Shown here in pieces: positions 1 to 13,170 of a stretch of DNA of 64,000 nucleotides. Source of the DNA: Amaurobius ferox (lineage: Eukaryota; Arthropoda; Arachnida; Araneae; Amaurobiidae). The notes beneath the pieces were generated by a model. That model saw nothing but the letters and a program-made list of their open reading frames with translations, was not told the DNA's origin and did no database searches. The stretch lies in contig OX578149.1 in NCBI GenBank assembly GCA_951213105.1, positions 4,005,606-4,069,605 of the forward strand, given 5' to 3'. A program made the position numbers and the translations under genes. The stretch's first letter is position 1. The number at the start of each line of letters is the position of its first letter.

Positions 1-469
1 GTATCAATGTAAAAGAAGTTTAAAAATCACGATTTTTATTCTGGGGAAAAAAGATAGATGCCGTATTTTATTGAAGTGGGTCACGTGATCTCTTCCTATA
101 ATATGGGTGTTATTATTATTTTAATTTTTATTAAAAAACTACCGAACTTATTTTGTATATTTTATGGGATCATTTGAATATTTCCTAAAATTTTCGAAGC
201 AATCTGAATTTTAACTTCGCTTAAAACATGTTTGAAAAATTGGGTCCCGTACTGTTCAATGTATTTCACTTTTTCAAAACCGGGTTTCATCCGAAATGAA
301 TCGGGTGATATTATTCATTTACATTGCCATAGGTCCCACAGACCGTCTTAACAATACACTAAAATTTTGTTTGGATAAAGTCATTTTTACGGCAGTTATC
401 GTGCGAACGGACAGACAGAATAACCCAAGTCATAAACACTTTTCAACTCTGTTGTAAAGTGTTAAAAAT
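1..469 (+). repeat. Dispersed 1.3-kb repeat, copy 1 (3' portion)
   Basis: This is the right-hand part of a repeat that recurs at 11863-13170 and 57770-59084, here cut by the window start. Shared landmarks in order are a 'gatagatgccgtat' type block, 'gtgggtcacgtgatc', 'ttttcgaagcaat', 'ggtcccacagaccgtct', 'cggcagttatcgtgc', a short run of acag units and a terminal hairpin, aacacttttcaac with gttgtaaagtgtt. It has fewer acag units and more differences than the other two copies, so it looks older. No coding potential is visible and the class is unknown. Confidence 0.8.
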
Positions 470-3094
470 CGAATTTTTGATTTTGGGCGATATTCTTAAT
501 CATCTGCCATCACAATCAATAACATTTTGCAATGAGTGCGTGTGTTACGGCCTACGTTGAGTAGATGGGTGAAAAGGGCGACGAGCGTTTATCAAATTTG
601 GATGCCTCAGTTGGATCGCCATTTTTCTTTTAATTTGATGTGATCGGTTGGTTCTCCGCGTCATGAACAGTGAACAGGCGTTGTCCCCTTCCCGTTGCCA
701 TTTCCTTCGATCTCGGTGGGTGTAGGAAACCATTCGTGTTACACATTTCCATAGTGTTCAGTGCGAATACCGGTGACAGGCTCCGTTGCGCGAACTTTTT
801 TCCCACCCTTGGATCATTTACCCGCAGAAACGGAACGGACTTCTATCATTCGCACCTGGAGCAAACCACTCGGAATGTGTGGAGCTTCCGAGTGCGACAC
901 TTTCGGCCCATTTTTAGACCGAAAAGTTTCTTTGTAGGTTGAGGGAAGGGCGGAGATAAATAGAAAAAAAATAAGAACGATGACTTTTCACTATAAACTT
1001 TTTTAGAAAGTTGCTTGTTATAAAAAAAAGTAAAATAATTACAATGTTTTTCGTAATTTAGATTTAAACTTGTTCTATTAAATACATTGTAAATTATCGT
1101 TTTGGTTGTTGTATAAATGTACATGTAATGGATCCTTTATTAGCTTATCCTTTCTGTCATACTTAACTATAATATGCTCTAAACCATATTTTCATATAGT
1201 TTAATGATAAGTTCAACCTTAATTATTAAGTATATTAATATGACTTAAGAAAACAAAATTTATCTAAACTATTCAACAGCCCAAATTTTCTAGGGGCGGG
1301 TCCCCGGAACCCCTCCCCTCCTCGTAATAAAACTCTGGATCCGCCCTTGTAAGAGGGAGAGACGCAAATGCCAAAATAAAGAAACCATTGAAACTTTATT
1401 TATTTTTTCAAAATAATGTTACGGCTAACATAATTCTATAGATGGGTATCTAATGTATATAACAACATCCCAGTTTTCAGCCTTCTCCAACCCATTAGAA
1501 TGAAGCAAACCCTAAAACCTGCAATGTTGTGCATACAAAGAACAGCGAAGCTGAATACTGGATTCCTTTTTTTTTAACTCTTACAACAATGGGATATTAT
1601 TTACATATACTGTTTTTATTATATATATATAAGTGAAGCAGCATGTTGGACTCATTTTGAACGATCTTATAATAATGGGAAAATAATGCCGGTATTTCTA
1701 GAGGATTCGCCCCATTTTAATAGATTAAATTGTTCTACCGAACTTCGACTCCCATTTCAGATCTTTAGGACGTTCGACGCATGTCAAATATGCCGTCCAA
1801 GAAGTTGAAACAGACAAACAACCATTCGCCACGACGTCATAAAATATTGCAATAGATTCATTCCATTCGTTTCTTTGGATCGTAGCGCATGCATTTTTAT
1901 TACTTGCCGCCGAGTACGATCCTAGGAACGCAATGAACGGGCGAGGCGTTCGGCGGGAGTTGGCGAGCCTAGTCATTTAAAAAAAAAAGATGTTGTCGAT
2001 TAAAAATATTGTTTATAATGTTAGATAAAAATATCCCACGACTCATCGTCGTGAAACTAAAATATATACGTAGGCAGGTTCCTATTGAAAACCGAAATTC
2101 AGCATTGTAATCGATTATAATCTCCTCTTTTCAGAGATATTGCGTACGCCTATAAAGTCATACAGTCTTCATGATGATCAGCATGCAATTTTAAAATTTT
2201 ACTTGACAAAAAGGCTACAGTTCAATTTTTTTTTACATATTTCATAAAATTATATATTTAAAGGTTTTCTTTTGTACTGACCAACATTTCAAACATTTCT
2301 TTGTACCTCTTTACCCCTGTTCTTGGACTACAAGCTACAAGGTAGGCTCATGAGTATCCATGATTAAAGTTAGAGGATAAGCATATCTATCAAAGCTCCT
2401 TTCCTTTTCAGAAAATGTTTAGTGCTGCCATCTAGTGTCCGTATTGCAAGTTTTACGTTCATTCTGGATATCAGTTCAATGAAAGAAAGAGGAAAAATGA
2501 GTTAGCATAATACACGGATATAATTTATGTTGATCAGCAACGAGTGATACAATTTATGATATTAAACTTTAATAATGTGAACTATCCGTTTTAAATAAAT
2601 AAATCGTTCTGATTTCATAAGGGACCAAAGACCCTAGTATAAATTGTATTTTTTTCTAATACTACATATTTCAAATAACATTTTAACATTTATAGTCTAG
2701 CACTTTCACAAATGCAATGACTGAGTGATATAGAAGATTGTAATATATATATATAACCCGAAATGAAGAGAATGAAAAGATAGAGAGATTATAGATAAAA
2801 AGCCGAGGGGGAGGGTTAAAAGCACAACAGGAAAATAGTAAGTGACACTCGAATAAACTACAACATGAATAAAAATGTTCGGATTAAAATGATAGATAAT
2901 GGAAGCAACATGGCTGACAGATAAGGGTGAAGATTTAACAGACTATAAACATAAGGAATAAAATGAGCGAGACCCGTGGGCATTCTGCCCGTAAGTCATT
3001 TAAAATACGGGTTTATTAATGGGATATCTTATTATAATAAAAGACAAGACTCAATCACTGTCTGTGTAGCCACAAAAGGAGGTATTATAATATT
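470..3094. other. Gene-free stretch, nothing recognised
   Basis: AT-rich sequence without a recognisable gene. Positions about 590-960 are less AT-rich and carry short overlapping ORFs on both strands (up to about 90 codons) with no familiar motif. Around 1290-1350 there is a C/G-rich phrase of the kind found at ends of decayed DNA transposons, but no partner end was found. Confidence 0.5.
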
Positions 3095-3222
3095 CATTGT
3101 TGTAAATCAATTAAAAATGAGTCCAGTGTCCGGCTTCGTTTTCAGTATGAGATGTCATTCTGGAATTTTCCATTGTTGTAAGCAAGTTATAAATGAGTCC
3201 AGTATCTGGCTTCGTTTTCAGT
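3095..3222. repeat. Two-copy tandem repeat, period 76
   Basis: A block beginning cattgttgtaa at 3095 is repeated at 3171. Both copies continue through 'aaatgagtccagt' and 'ggcttcgttttcagta'. The copies differ at several positions. Confidence 0.75.
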
Positions 3223-4028
3223 ACCCGTGATCACTCGACGTAGAACTTGAGAATGCTGCTCTTTCTTTATAGATGACACTAGCCGATAGAGACTAGAATA
3301 TCCAATAAACCCAAAGCAAAATGAGACAAATTATAGATAAAATAAAAAATATAGGGGAATATATAAAAGGGGTTGTTATTACACTCTACCCTTACTGCGC
3401 AAAAAATTCCTTTGTTCACTTTTGCAGAATTATGAGAAATGAAGGGGGAGGCGGGGGGTGAGAGCGGACGACGTCCAGTTCCTCCGTTTGTCTCTTTCTC
3501 TGGAAAACCGTCAAGGTTTCTCTCTTTCTGTCAGTCGTATATGAAGCGTAAAAAATATAAAGTTCGACTCCCACTCCACAAAGCACACCCAAAACAAGAA
3601 ACAAAACAAAAACCGTCTGCGCACAGGAAACTGTTCCACTTTCCTTTGGAACAAAGCTCTCGAAACGGATATTGACCGAGCAGGTGGACAGACACCCCCG
3701 CGACCCATTTCCTCTGCAAAGGGATGCATGCATTCTACTCCTGCCCCTCCCCCTTTCTCTAGTTCTAGGTTTTTTTCCTTCTTTTAAAAGTGAGTGGTGT
3801 ATGGCAACAGTGCCAATGCACCTGGCAACGCTCCGCCGATTTCTAGATTTAAAGGGATACCCGTCGCCATCACGTGATATTCGAGATCTTACTTGTGTTA
3901 TAAAGAAAAATTGGATCGGATCCACGCATGACCGATATTATTATTTTTTTTTTATTACGAATGTGTTTTGGAATAAATTTTTCCAGGAATCTGTTTTTAA
4001 TTTTTAAAGAACATTTTTTCGCTCACTT
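3223..4028. other. Less AT-rich stretch with overlapping ORFs, no gene called
   Basis: Positions about 3430-3870 are richer in C and G than the surroundings and hold overlapping ORFs in several frames, the longest a 169-codon minus-strand frame (3416-3925). The translations are low in complexity and show no known motif; overlap of open frames on both strands is expected from base composition alone. A tcacgtga palindrome is present near 3870. Confidence 0.4.
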
Positions 4029-4133
4029 CTTTTCAGCATGTAATAGCCGATGCCTGCAGTAGCCGCTTGCTATGTGCCACATTCTTTTCCCCTAAAATGG
4101 GATCATAGCAAGCGGCTATTATATGCTGAAAAG
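4029..4133. repeat. Imperfect 30-bp inverted repeat (hairpin)
   Basis: The left arm starts cttttcagcat at 4029 and the right arm ends atgctgaaaag at 4133. The arms pair over about 30 bp (cttttcagcatRtaatagccg, then cttgctatg), except that the left arm carries an extra 16 bases that duplicate its own 'agccg' junction. The loop is about 29 bases. It could be a small fold-back element or a cruciform; no target duplication was identified. Confidence 0.75.
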
Positions 4134-7100
4134 CATAAAACTGATCCTGTTACCTGGAATAGGATTCCAGTGGATGGTAAAAAGATGCGCACCTTTGGAT
4201 ATTAGGTTAAGTGGAATTGGCTACTTCCGATAAGAGTGTTCGAATTTCAGCGGAGACCTAACCCGGGCACTTCCGTTTTTCTCACAGGTGCGCCCCCCTC
4301 CCCCTCCTGTTTCCGTTCCTCTGTGTGGCGTGGGTGGCAGAAAAGAAAGGAGGGAGACATTTGCATTTTGCTCCACATTATTGGTGGTTACTTTTTCACT
4401 ACTTGTAGAAACTTTGAAGCCGAGAAATATATTTTGAAGAACCTTCGTGTTTCTATAATATCGAATGTTAACGTCTCGGAAATAGGAGTGCTTAAAATTC
4501 CTCCCTTCAACTCAAAGAATTTTTTATGGATAATTTTTTTTTTATTAATATCGAAATTTTTTTAGTTTCGTTCTTTGTTTATTTTATATACAATCAAAGA
4601 TTTACGAAGAGCTTAATTTTTTTTTCTAAATATCCATAGTTCACAATATTATGATCGCACGTCATTCCATGAAAGACGTTTCATAATAGGAGAGGGGGGG
4701 GATGTCAAAATATTTTGCCATTTTATTTATCAAATAATATATGATTCGTAATTAATTATTCATTTTAATTAATATTTCATTTATTAGTGAATGCATATTT
4801 CCAACGATTAATAATAGTGGATCGCTCAACAATGGCCTTAATCAGGGTTTCTCTCAGGACTGTTTCGCCGAAGTGGTGGTGGTGGTGGGGGGGGATTTTC
4901 TATTTGCCCTATATAAATATATCTAAATGCAGTCACATAAATAGAAACTAGGTTAATATAAAATGTCTCTGGAGGTATGCCTGAAGGAAACACTAATCCG
5001 AAAAAGAAACACTATCGATTATCATTGAATAACTTCCTTCATTCCAAAATAATTTTCTATTCAATTAGAATGAAATGATAAATTAATTATGTCATTCGTA
5101 TTGAACAGAAACCCGTTTTAGAATAGAGACGTATGCATTACGCAAGAGGGTCGGTCATTAAACGATATTTTCCCGATAGTTGGGGACACCACTCAAGTAA
5201 GGACAGCCCCCCCCCCCCCCCGCCCCGATTTTATTTTTCTTAAGGAGGGCCAAGATTCACGAGGAGGAAATCGATTAGGAAGGGGGCCCACCTTGGATAG
5301 TAATGTCGCCGCAAAAGCTAATTCCAAACAGCAAGCAATAAATGAAATAAAAATGGCCAAAATTTAAGATGGGACATTATTTGCAGTTACATTTGATGGC
5401 AAACTTTTCTCTCTGCTGTAAAATTAGTCATTTTTAGCATTTTAGAAATAGAGGAACCGATACCGTCGATTTATTACGGTCATCCTTACTAAAAGACTCG
5501 AATTTCAGGAATACCGAAGTTGAAAACTTGCCTAGTATATATTGACAATCTCACTGATATTTCTACCTAAGGTGATGCTATTTTTATCCCCCCCCCCCCA
5601 AGCTTCTTGCATAGTTGTAGGCCTCTCAGTCACTTAAATCTGAGATAGTCATATTTCAGTAGACCCCCCATTGCACTTTAGAGTTCCTTTGCTCGAGCGT
5701 CATCATAAAGAACCTTGATGTGCCAACCAGGGTTCGCACCGACCAGATGACGCTCTCAGAAGTGTAACAGGAGCACAAGCCAATGACATGCACCTTTTTT
5801 ACAAACATAATATTTGACCTTCGGATTTTTTCTTTTTCGGTTTACCTGACATGTGTCCTTTTATCATAAAGTGATGCGTTAAGGAATAAAAAATATTATT
5901 ATGACAAAAAACTATTAAGCGAAATTAAAAAAATTGGCTTGTGCCCTTTTTACAATGAGCGATTCATTTAGCGTCAAATGTCAGAAGGTATTATAGAAAA
6001 GAAACCGTTGCATTCCAACACAAATCTAAATTTATTGTCATCGAGCTGTAAATTCTAGTAACAACGCCATTGTTTACGGACATAACTTACGGATGGTGTT
6101 GATGAACCCTTTTCCATCGACACGACTCAGAACCACATGATGGGGGTACCCCTCTATGGGAACTTGACTCCTCAGATTATCTCAGTCTCCAAAGGTAGGT
6201 CAATTGAAGGTCGCAGGGTACCGTGTGAGTGTATTTTACTATTACTACCACTTCCACGATGATGACGTACGTAGTAGTCGTAGTAGTGTAGTAGTACTCT
6301 CTCTCCCCTCGAAACGTAGTAAGGAACCCACCGGAAGTGGGGTAGTTCTCGAAAGCCGATTTTACTCACACGCTATTCAAAAACTCCTCTTTTCTTTTTA
6401 CTTCCACAGAGACATGGAGCGAGAGGTCGATTCCGAAAGTACAGGTGCAAACTCAAGAACGAGCATTTTTTGGCGTCTTCAGTTTCCCCCGAATTGAATC
6501 AAACGTTGGATTTTCTCAATCCGTGACATCGGTTTGCGTGGCCGAATCTCTAGGAATCGAAGGCACACTAGATAACTTTTCATCGTCCTGATTTGATTCC
6601 ACTAGTATCTTGTCAGACGTGGCAGCTCAGTCTCAGTTTTTAAAGAAGAGATATCTTCCAGGCAATGACCCAATACAGCCATGCTGCCAAGAGGTGTATT
6701 GTTTTCTCCAAGAAAATGCACTCTGTTGAGTCACTTTCCACGAAATTCACGATAACTTAACACGGGCACTGAACATACCAGAAGTTTTTGATGTTGAACT
6801 CTCTCCAAGTCAGTGGCAGCATTTCGTTTTAGGGGGCAAAATGTATATTTATATTGGGAAATACATATAATTTTTGTGCACCAGAGGAGAGATTTGAGTT
6901 TTAAGAAATATAACAATGATTGCTAACATAATTTTTTAAACATAATATATGTGGTTAACGCATCATTAAAAAATTATTTAAATTATTAATAATAAATTAT
7001 TTTGTCTGTTATTCAACAGGGAAAATAATTTAAACCACATAAGAAAAAATATTTTTATTACAAAAGAAAAAAATATCGTTTTTATCGCTCCAGGTGTCAA

Positions 7101-8406
7101 CATCTTAACAACCACTCCGCTACAGGTAGACGATACGCTACGCATAAGTTCTATGCATGAGTCCCATGGTGACCGACCTTTATCACCCACTTTCAAAAAC
7201 CTGGAATGGACAAAGAATTTCCAAAACGCCAAGAGAGCTTTTTAAAAATCTAGAAGTGAAAAAAAAATAAAATCTGCAAGTATTTTAAAAACTTATTTTA
7301 TAAATTTTCTCAAATGAGTTGAATGCACTGTTTGATAGATCGGGGCTGGCTATTCAGGTCCATTTTTGAAATCTGTTCATTCTTGCTAATCTGAAATATT
7401 TTAGAAAATCTATCTGGAAAAGTGAAATAATTTTATTATGTTCTTTAAGTGATCATCGTTATAGTAAACGTGCTAAGAAAAAGCCCGATGTATCCAGTAA
7501 TATACTAAACGCTCTCTTTTAGGCTTGCTAAACGAACCCAGCTTTCAAGAAAATTTTCAATTAGAACTTTAAATGTCCTAATTACTGAGTAAGCCTGTGA
7601 AGATGGAAAAATTAAAATTTGCTACTAGTTTCATAAAACTGACGCGACATTTCATAATTTTATCCATTGAGCGACAAAGCAAGAAATATATTTACAATTT
7701 ATTTTAAATACTTAGAATGTAGCTCGCTCTTTAGGGCTTGTTAATGATAACACCATTCTCAAAGGGTATTCAGCTAATCATAGTAAAAGTTAAAGAAAAA
7801 TTAAAACGTTAATATCTCATCTAATTGGAAATGAGTTGAATGCACATTTCTATAAAAGAGGGGAAAAAATCTGTTTTTACAGTAATAATATATATATATC
7901 TGGGAGCCTCTCTTTTATCCCGAAGCTTAAATTTCATCCGTTTCGTAGTAAGCCCACCTCTACCATTAACCAACCTGTTTTAACCGAAACTTATGTGCGG
8001 GTTGCATAAAATGAAGGGCAAGGCTCACACCGGTACGGGTCCGGAACATGGGTTTCTTTATTGTGGAGAGCGTTACTAGCTCTTCAAAATGATATCGGGG
8101 CCGAAACCTTCCCCGGCGTGAGAAAATCGGAAACGAGAGGGATGATCGCAGGTCCCTTTAAATCGCAACTGTGACGTACCGGAAGCGGCAGACGACCCCA
8201 CCAAGGACGCCTTTGCAAGTCTATCCACGTTCAGCTGTTCCTCAGAACAGCTGGTACACACACACACATTGGTAGTGCACTACCATTGTTCCATTCCATT
8301 TCATAACTACAGGTGGGACGCCCGCATGCTCATCAAAAGAATGTCGCATAAGGGACATTTATATATTTCTTCAGGGAATAGTGTGGGTATATTGCGTGGC
8401 ACAAGA

Positions 8407-8409
<3 letters not shown>
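4134..8409. other. Gene-free stretch, nothing recognised
   Basis: AT-rich sequence with homopolymer C runs (near 5208-5222 and 5588-5599). A less AT-rich patch at 6170-6500 has ORFs on both strands with low-complexity translations (runs of tyrosine or serine/arginine). None shows a domain I recognise. Confidence 0.45.

Positions 8410-8458
<49 letters not shown>
8410..8458. repeat. (AT)n microsatellite
   Basis: About 24 uninterrupted AT units. A plus-strand ORF that overlaps it encodes only tyrosine-isoleucine repeats and is not a gene. Confidence 0.95.
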
Positions 8459-8460
<2 letters not shown>

Positions 8461-9273
8461 GAACAGAAAGAGTGGTACTAAAGGGCCTCTCAATCAGATT
8501 CATAACATAATAAATTTATAACAACAAACTGCCCCCTTTCTAATTGTAATTTCTCCACGTTTCAGGTCATAAAAAATGCAGGCACACATTCTGAACCTAA
8601 ATTTCGTCATACTTGAAATATTTATAACATGACATATGTGGTTAACGCATCATTGAAAAATTATCTAGGCAGAGATTTATCTAGGTTGGTTCTGTGTGGA
8701 CGGATTTCACAGTTTCCAACTATTTTTCAGAAAATGGGCATAATGAGCACATTTCTCCCCAATGTCTTTTTTGTCTCATATATTAGGTTTAATTTCTAAA
8801 TTCGAAGCAAGTTCAGTACTGATTTCTTCCAACTTGACACGCCTTTGGAAGACAGACAGCTAAAGCAGATCCTTTTAACCTATTCTGAAAGTGAAGTAAC
8901 TTCCCCTAAGTGAATTTTACCTTCACCCACACCTCTCCTCTCATTTATCCAGTGTGAAGGTAAAAGTGGTACATTTTCTTGAAGCACCTCACTGGATAAG
9001 GATGCAATAGGCATTCAACAATACACTTGAAAATTCCTTATTTTCAATTATTTCATTTAATAGAATATATATATAATTAACAAAGCAGCCAAAGGCCATT
9101 GAGAGTAACCAAAGAAGTTTTGTTATTTTTTTTTTATAGTGTGGTATATACTAAACGGGAACTTGCAGAAACAAATCGATATTGTTTTTCAATTTGTGCT
9201 TCAAATCAATGTATTCTGTAATGAGCATTTCATGTGTTATGAATCCAACTGAATTTCTGTCTTTTTTTTTTAG

Positions 9274-9785
9274 ATTGTGTGGATGGTCTCAACCCAATAC
9301 TATGTGATAGTGCTGCTATTCAGTAACGACCGTGAGGTTTGCTGTACAGATTCTTCAAAATGAATAGAAATGCCCATGAAACTTTAATATGAGATTATAA
9401 CAAAGTTTGGCACTAACAGAATAGTGTATTTTATATTTATTGGAAACGTTTAATGAATCAGGTTGATTGTACTAATCAAATGCTCAAAGTGCGAATTAAT
9501 AGAAATATTTAAAAAGAAATACGTAAAAAACATTTTTATTCTGTCTAGTAATACAGAGCATATTCGTAAATCATGTAAATTATATATATTGGATTTTTTT
9601 TATGCCTCTTGCTAAAATGATTAATAATTTTGTAAAATATTTTGTTCTGTTGTATTTCTAATGTTAATATGACATCTAAAATCTCCAGGTTTTATTTTCG
9701 AGAAAAAGGTTTCAGAATATTTTAGGGTTGAAATCTGTGTATAGTTGTATATTAATCTGTAAATAAAGAAATGCTAAATCTTGCA
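9274..9785 (+). CDS. Possible terminal exon and 3' UTR of an unknown gene
   Basis: A strong splice-acceptor-like tract of Ts followed by tag ends at 9273. In one frame the following bases read DCVDGLNPILCDSAAIQ (the first residue completed by the previous exon) and then TAA at 9324-9326. An AATAAA signal lies at 9762-9767, giving a plausible 3' UTR of about 440 bases. I do not recognise the peptide and found no convincing upstream exon in the window, so this may be chance. RNA-seq read coverage or a homology search of the short peptide would decide. Confidence 0.22.
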
Positions 9786-10749
9786 ACACACATCAAGAGC
9801 TGTTTATTCTGGGTGCAATAAAATTCCATAGTACAAAGTATTCCAATAAAGTGAAATGCCATATGAACACTCCAAAACCTTAAACAAGATCTAAATAATG
9901 GATTACATCCCAAATACATTTATATCTTCATTGCTATATGAATACTTTCCAATATACTTATCTCAGACTTGATGTGTGTTGCTCCATGTAAATAAATGAC
10001 AGTTGATCTCAAACCACTGCCTCAACAAATGATATGGAAGGCAATGTTACTTGTATAGAATAATTTATAGTTCTCCAAAAAACATGCTGACTGATTTGTG
10101 TAACTAATACAAGAGTGACTTGTATATTGTGTTCCTGAATAAATTATTTTAATATATTCTTTGGTGTACTCATTGCTACAGAATTCTCACTACTAAAACC
10201 TGTTTTTGTTGTTTCCACCCGATAAATATGTGAAATACAGCCCGTATCAAATGTTAAGGTAAAGAAACAGGCCATTCAGAAAACAATATAGGGTAGTGAA
10301 GAATATCAATTCAAACAGTACTCGTTTGGAGATATATTTTATTATGGAAACCCCTTGGTGATGCTTCATTCTACTAAAAGTGAATGTTCCATCTTTTTGA
10401 TGTGAAACATTTTAGGGAACAGGGAAAAATGAAATGGGACTTAGATGCAGTGGTGAATGCTGCAGTATGGTTAGTAGGGGCCTTCAGACCATTAGAATTG
10501 GAGAAATAATTATATAAAATCTTCTGCATCCAACAAAAAATTGTAATACTTTCCTCGGAAAATTGCATCTTCTGATTTTACATGCATTAAGCTGTATTAT
10601 AAAACAATTCTGGTAGAAAAGTGTAAAAAAAGTTTTAGATTAAAAATATCAAAATATTTTCCTATATAACTTGTACCATAGTCACAAATAATAGATAAAC
10701 CTTTTCTTATTCAAAATATGTATTAAAAAACATTATTTTTTTTATTTTG
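9786..10749. other. Gene-free stretch, nothing recognised
   Basis: AT-rich sequence with many AATAAA-like words and no ORF with a recognisable motif. Confidence 0.5.
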
Positions 10750-11069
10750 CATAAATTTATAATGTTGTTGTTGTTGAAACCCAGACCGTCTGACCAACCA
10801 GAAAGGTGTAAGGTAACCGTTTGGATGGTCGGGAAGTGCCACCTAATTTAGACCGGAACCCAGTGGGGGAGGCATCCACAGGGACCGTACCCTCCTTCCC
10901 CTACCACCAACCTCTCGGAAGGACTTTCGGACCCACATGTTTAACGTGATCGTACTCCACATAAACACGGCGGCAGTTTTGGCAGTGGCTGGAATCGAAC
11001 CCGGGCCAACCGAGTGCAACTCCAGTGCGCTAACCAATGGGCTACCGCACCCCCATAAATTTATAATGT
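10750..11069 (-). mobile_element. tRNA-derived SINE, full copy with 16-bp target duplication
   Basis: The SINE body is 10766-11053 on the minus strand, flanked by a perfect 16-bp duplication cataaatttataatgt (10750-10765 and 11054-11069). Read on its own strand it starts with a tRNA-like head (GCGGTAGCCCATTGGTTAGC, an A-box-like segment, then GGGTTCGATTCCAGCC containing a B box), followed by a conserved body and a short (AAC)n tail. Related copies are at 20494-20780, 22186-22467, 21803-22053 (within a composite) and a 55-bp tail at 18751-18805. Such elements are transcribed by RNA polymerase III and copied by a LINE-encoded reverse transcriptase; which LINE is unknown. Confidence 0.93.
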
Positions 11070-11479
11070 GTAACAATGTTATTCATTCATTTTTTTTTTT
11101 TAGAATTCATACTCATTTTAAGATCAAGAATTTTTAAGTGCAACACATTATGAAATACAACAACTTATGTATAAAAGGAATCACCCATTGTCAGATTCTA
11201 ACCAATGAGCAGACTTCTTCCATTTTAAAGAGTTTACTATTAGATTCAAACTACTTTTTTAAAAGATCTTATCAAGTCAGTAGAAGCTATGCACAAATAT
11301 ACATATATACAATTTTATATTATGAGTCTAAAGGAAAATGCAGTACTATTATGTGCCATGTAGTCAGGTTCAGGTCCATGTATTCAGTTAAATTATTGGG
11401 AATGCTTCATTTTTTGAATTAAAATTAAGGTTTTTTACTGAGCTTGGAACAGACGTATACACCAAAAATTGTTGAAAAA

Positions 11480-11862
11480 AGTGACTATAACGTTTAAAAG
11501 TTTTTTTCCTTTATTTCTCTAATGGCTGCTTTGTCTTTTGAGATTTGCTTTTCTAATTCAATTTCCTTGACTCTTTTTCCTTCATACTTTACTTTTTCAG
11601 ATAAGATTTGTAGCCTTTCACAGCACTGTTGGCAAAGATAAGCAATTCCTTAGTGATGTCAGGTTTCCCATTGTACATTTTTATTGCATCATACACAGTC
11701 AATCTTACATGTAATGTACGAATATTCATTGATGTTTTGTCTTGACTCAGTACATGTCCTGCTAGTGAAAATCCCTTTTCAGCATCAGCACCTCCATGTG
11801 AGACAGTAATCTTGTAACAGTAGGATATTTAGAATCTTCAGACATGCTACCATGAACATTAA
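11480..11862 (-). pseudogene. hAT-like transposase relic, C-terminal part
   Basis: On the minus strand, allowing one frameshift near 11795, the translation contains ADAEKGFSLAGHVLSQDKTS, then a segment ending YNGKPDITKELLIFANSAV. This resembles the C-terminal dimerisation region of hAT transposases, where a conserved 'A-E-R-x-F-S' segment (here AEKGFS) precedes a basic helix. The gene is interrupted immediately upstream by the dispersed repeat at 11863-13170 and continues at 13171. It is a dead copy: frameshifts, stops and the nested insertion all break it. Confidence 0.65.
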
Positions 11863-13170
11863 AACAAGAAAGATGAATCATGCTTAAAGCATTGATTATG
11901 AAACACTTTCCAACTTCAATGCAATGCCATTTAAAAAAGTCGAAAATGCAATACATTCCTCAGTAATATTTTAAAACTTATCACAATACTACATTAATTT
12001 ATTATATTTGAAAACTTAAACCTTCATCGGAAAAAATAAACTTCATTCAAATAACGGCATTGAAATATAAATTGCCTGGTTTAAATATCTCTAAAATGCG
12101 ATACATTCCACGGTAATATTTTTAAAACTATCATAATACTACGATAATTTATTATATTTGAAAACTTCATCGAAAACAACTGAAATTAATTCAAATGACG
12201 TCATAGAAAAAATAACACGCCTGGATCTCTCTATAAAAACAGCATTTCGTTCATAACTTTCTCCCATTCATTTCATTCATCCCAATAATATAATAATTTA
12301 TTTTATTTAAAAATTAAGACCATGGAGCTACAAGTAATTAAACTCTATGCTTAAAACTTCATCGAAAAAAATTGTCCTCTTTATAAAATCAATGAATATT
12401 TCATTCATATCAGCCATGCAGACTCCATGAGCTAAATTATTTTGTGTTAAAGAAATACAGCAATTCTAATACAACTCATTCTACATATTTTGCTGTTTAC
12501 ATTTTACATAAGTGAAAAATAGGCTTCGTTGTAGAAATAATCAAATTTGGATAATCATTTAAACTCAAATATATCGTATTTGCGTTGTTTCAGTATGTAG
12601 ATGCACAGAATTTAAGCAAAAATAAAGTAGTTTTAGGATGGATACAACACTCAATATGAATTAAAAAGAACTTAAAAAATCACGATTTTGAAACAAGATG
12701 GATGCCATATATCATTTTGAAGTGGATCATGTGATTTTTTAATATTATGGTCACGTGATTGTTTCATATAAGAGGTGTAATTATTATTTAAATTTTTATT
12801 TAAAAAACTACTGAATATATTTCGCTGAATTTTTTTTTATATATTTTATGGAACAATTTGAATATTACTTAACATTTTCGAAGCAATTTGTGAATTTTAA
12901 ATCTGCTTAAAAAATGTTTGAAAAATTAGGTCCCATAGGGCTCAATGTATTTCATTTTTTCAACCCGGGTTCAATCCAAAACTAATTGGGTGATATTATT
13001 CACTTATATTCCCATAGGTCCTACAGACCGTCTGAACAACATACTAAAATTTCATTTTGATTAAGTCATTTTTGCGGCAGTTATCGTGCTAACGGACAGA
13101 CAGACAGACAGACAGACAGAATGAACAAAGTCATAAACACTTTTCAACTTTGTTGTAAAGTGTTAAAAAT
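11863..13170 (+). repeat. Dispersed 1.3-kb repeat, copy 2 (near full length)
   Basis: About 1308 bp, very similar along its whole length to 57770-59084 and, in its last 500 bp, to 1-469. It starts near aacaagaaagat, then a short hairpin gcattga/tcaatgc, and ends with a run of acag units and a terminal hairpin (aacacttttcaac, ttt, gttgtaaagtgtt). No ORF is conserved between copies. It has no clear target duplication, so neither a DNA-transposon nor a retroelement class can be assigned. It sits inside a hAT transposase relic and therefore inserted after that element. Confidence 0.85.

Noticed and set aside
3416..3925. A 169-codon minus-strand ORF
   Set aside because: It overlaps equally open frames on the other strand, has no known motif and sits in a locally less AT-rich patch where long open frames arise by chance.
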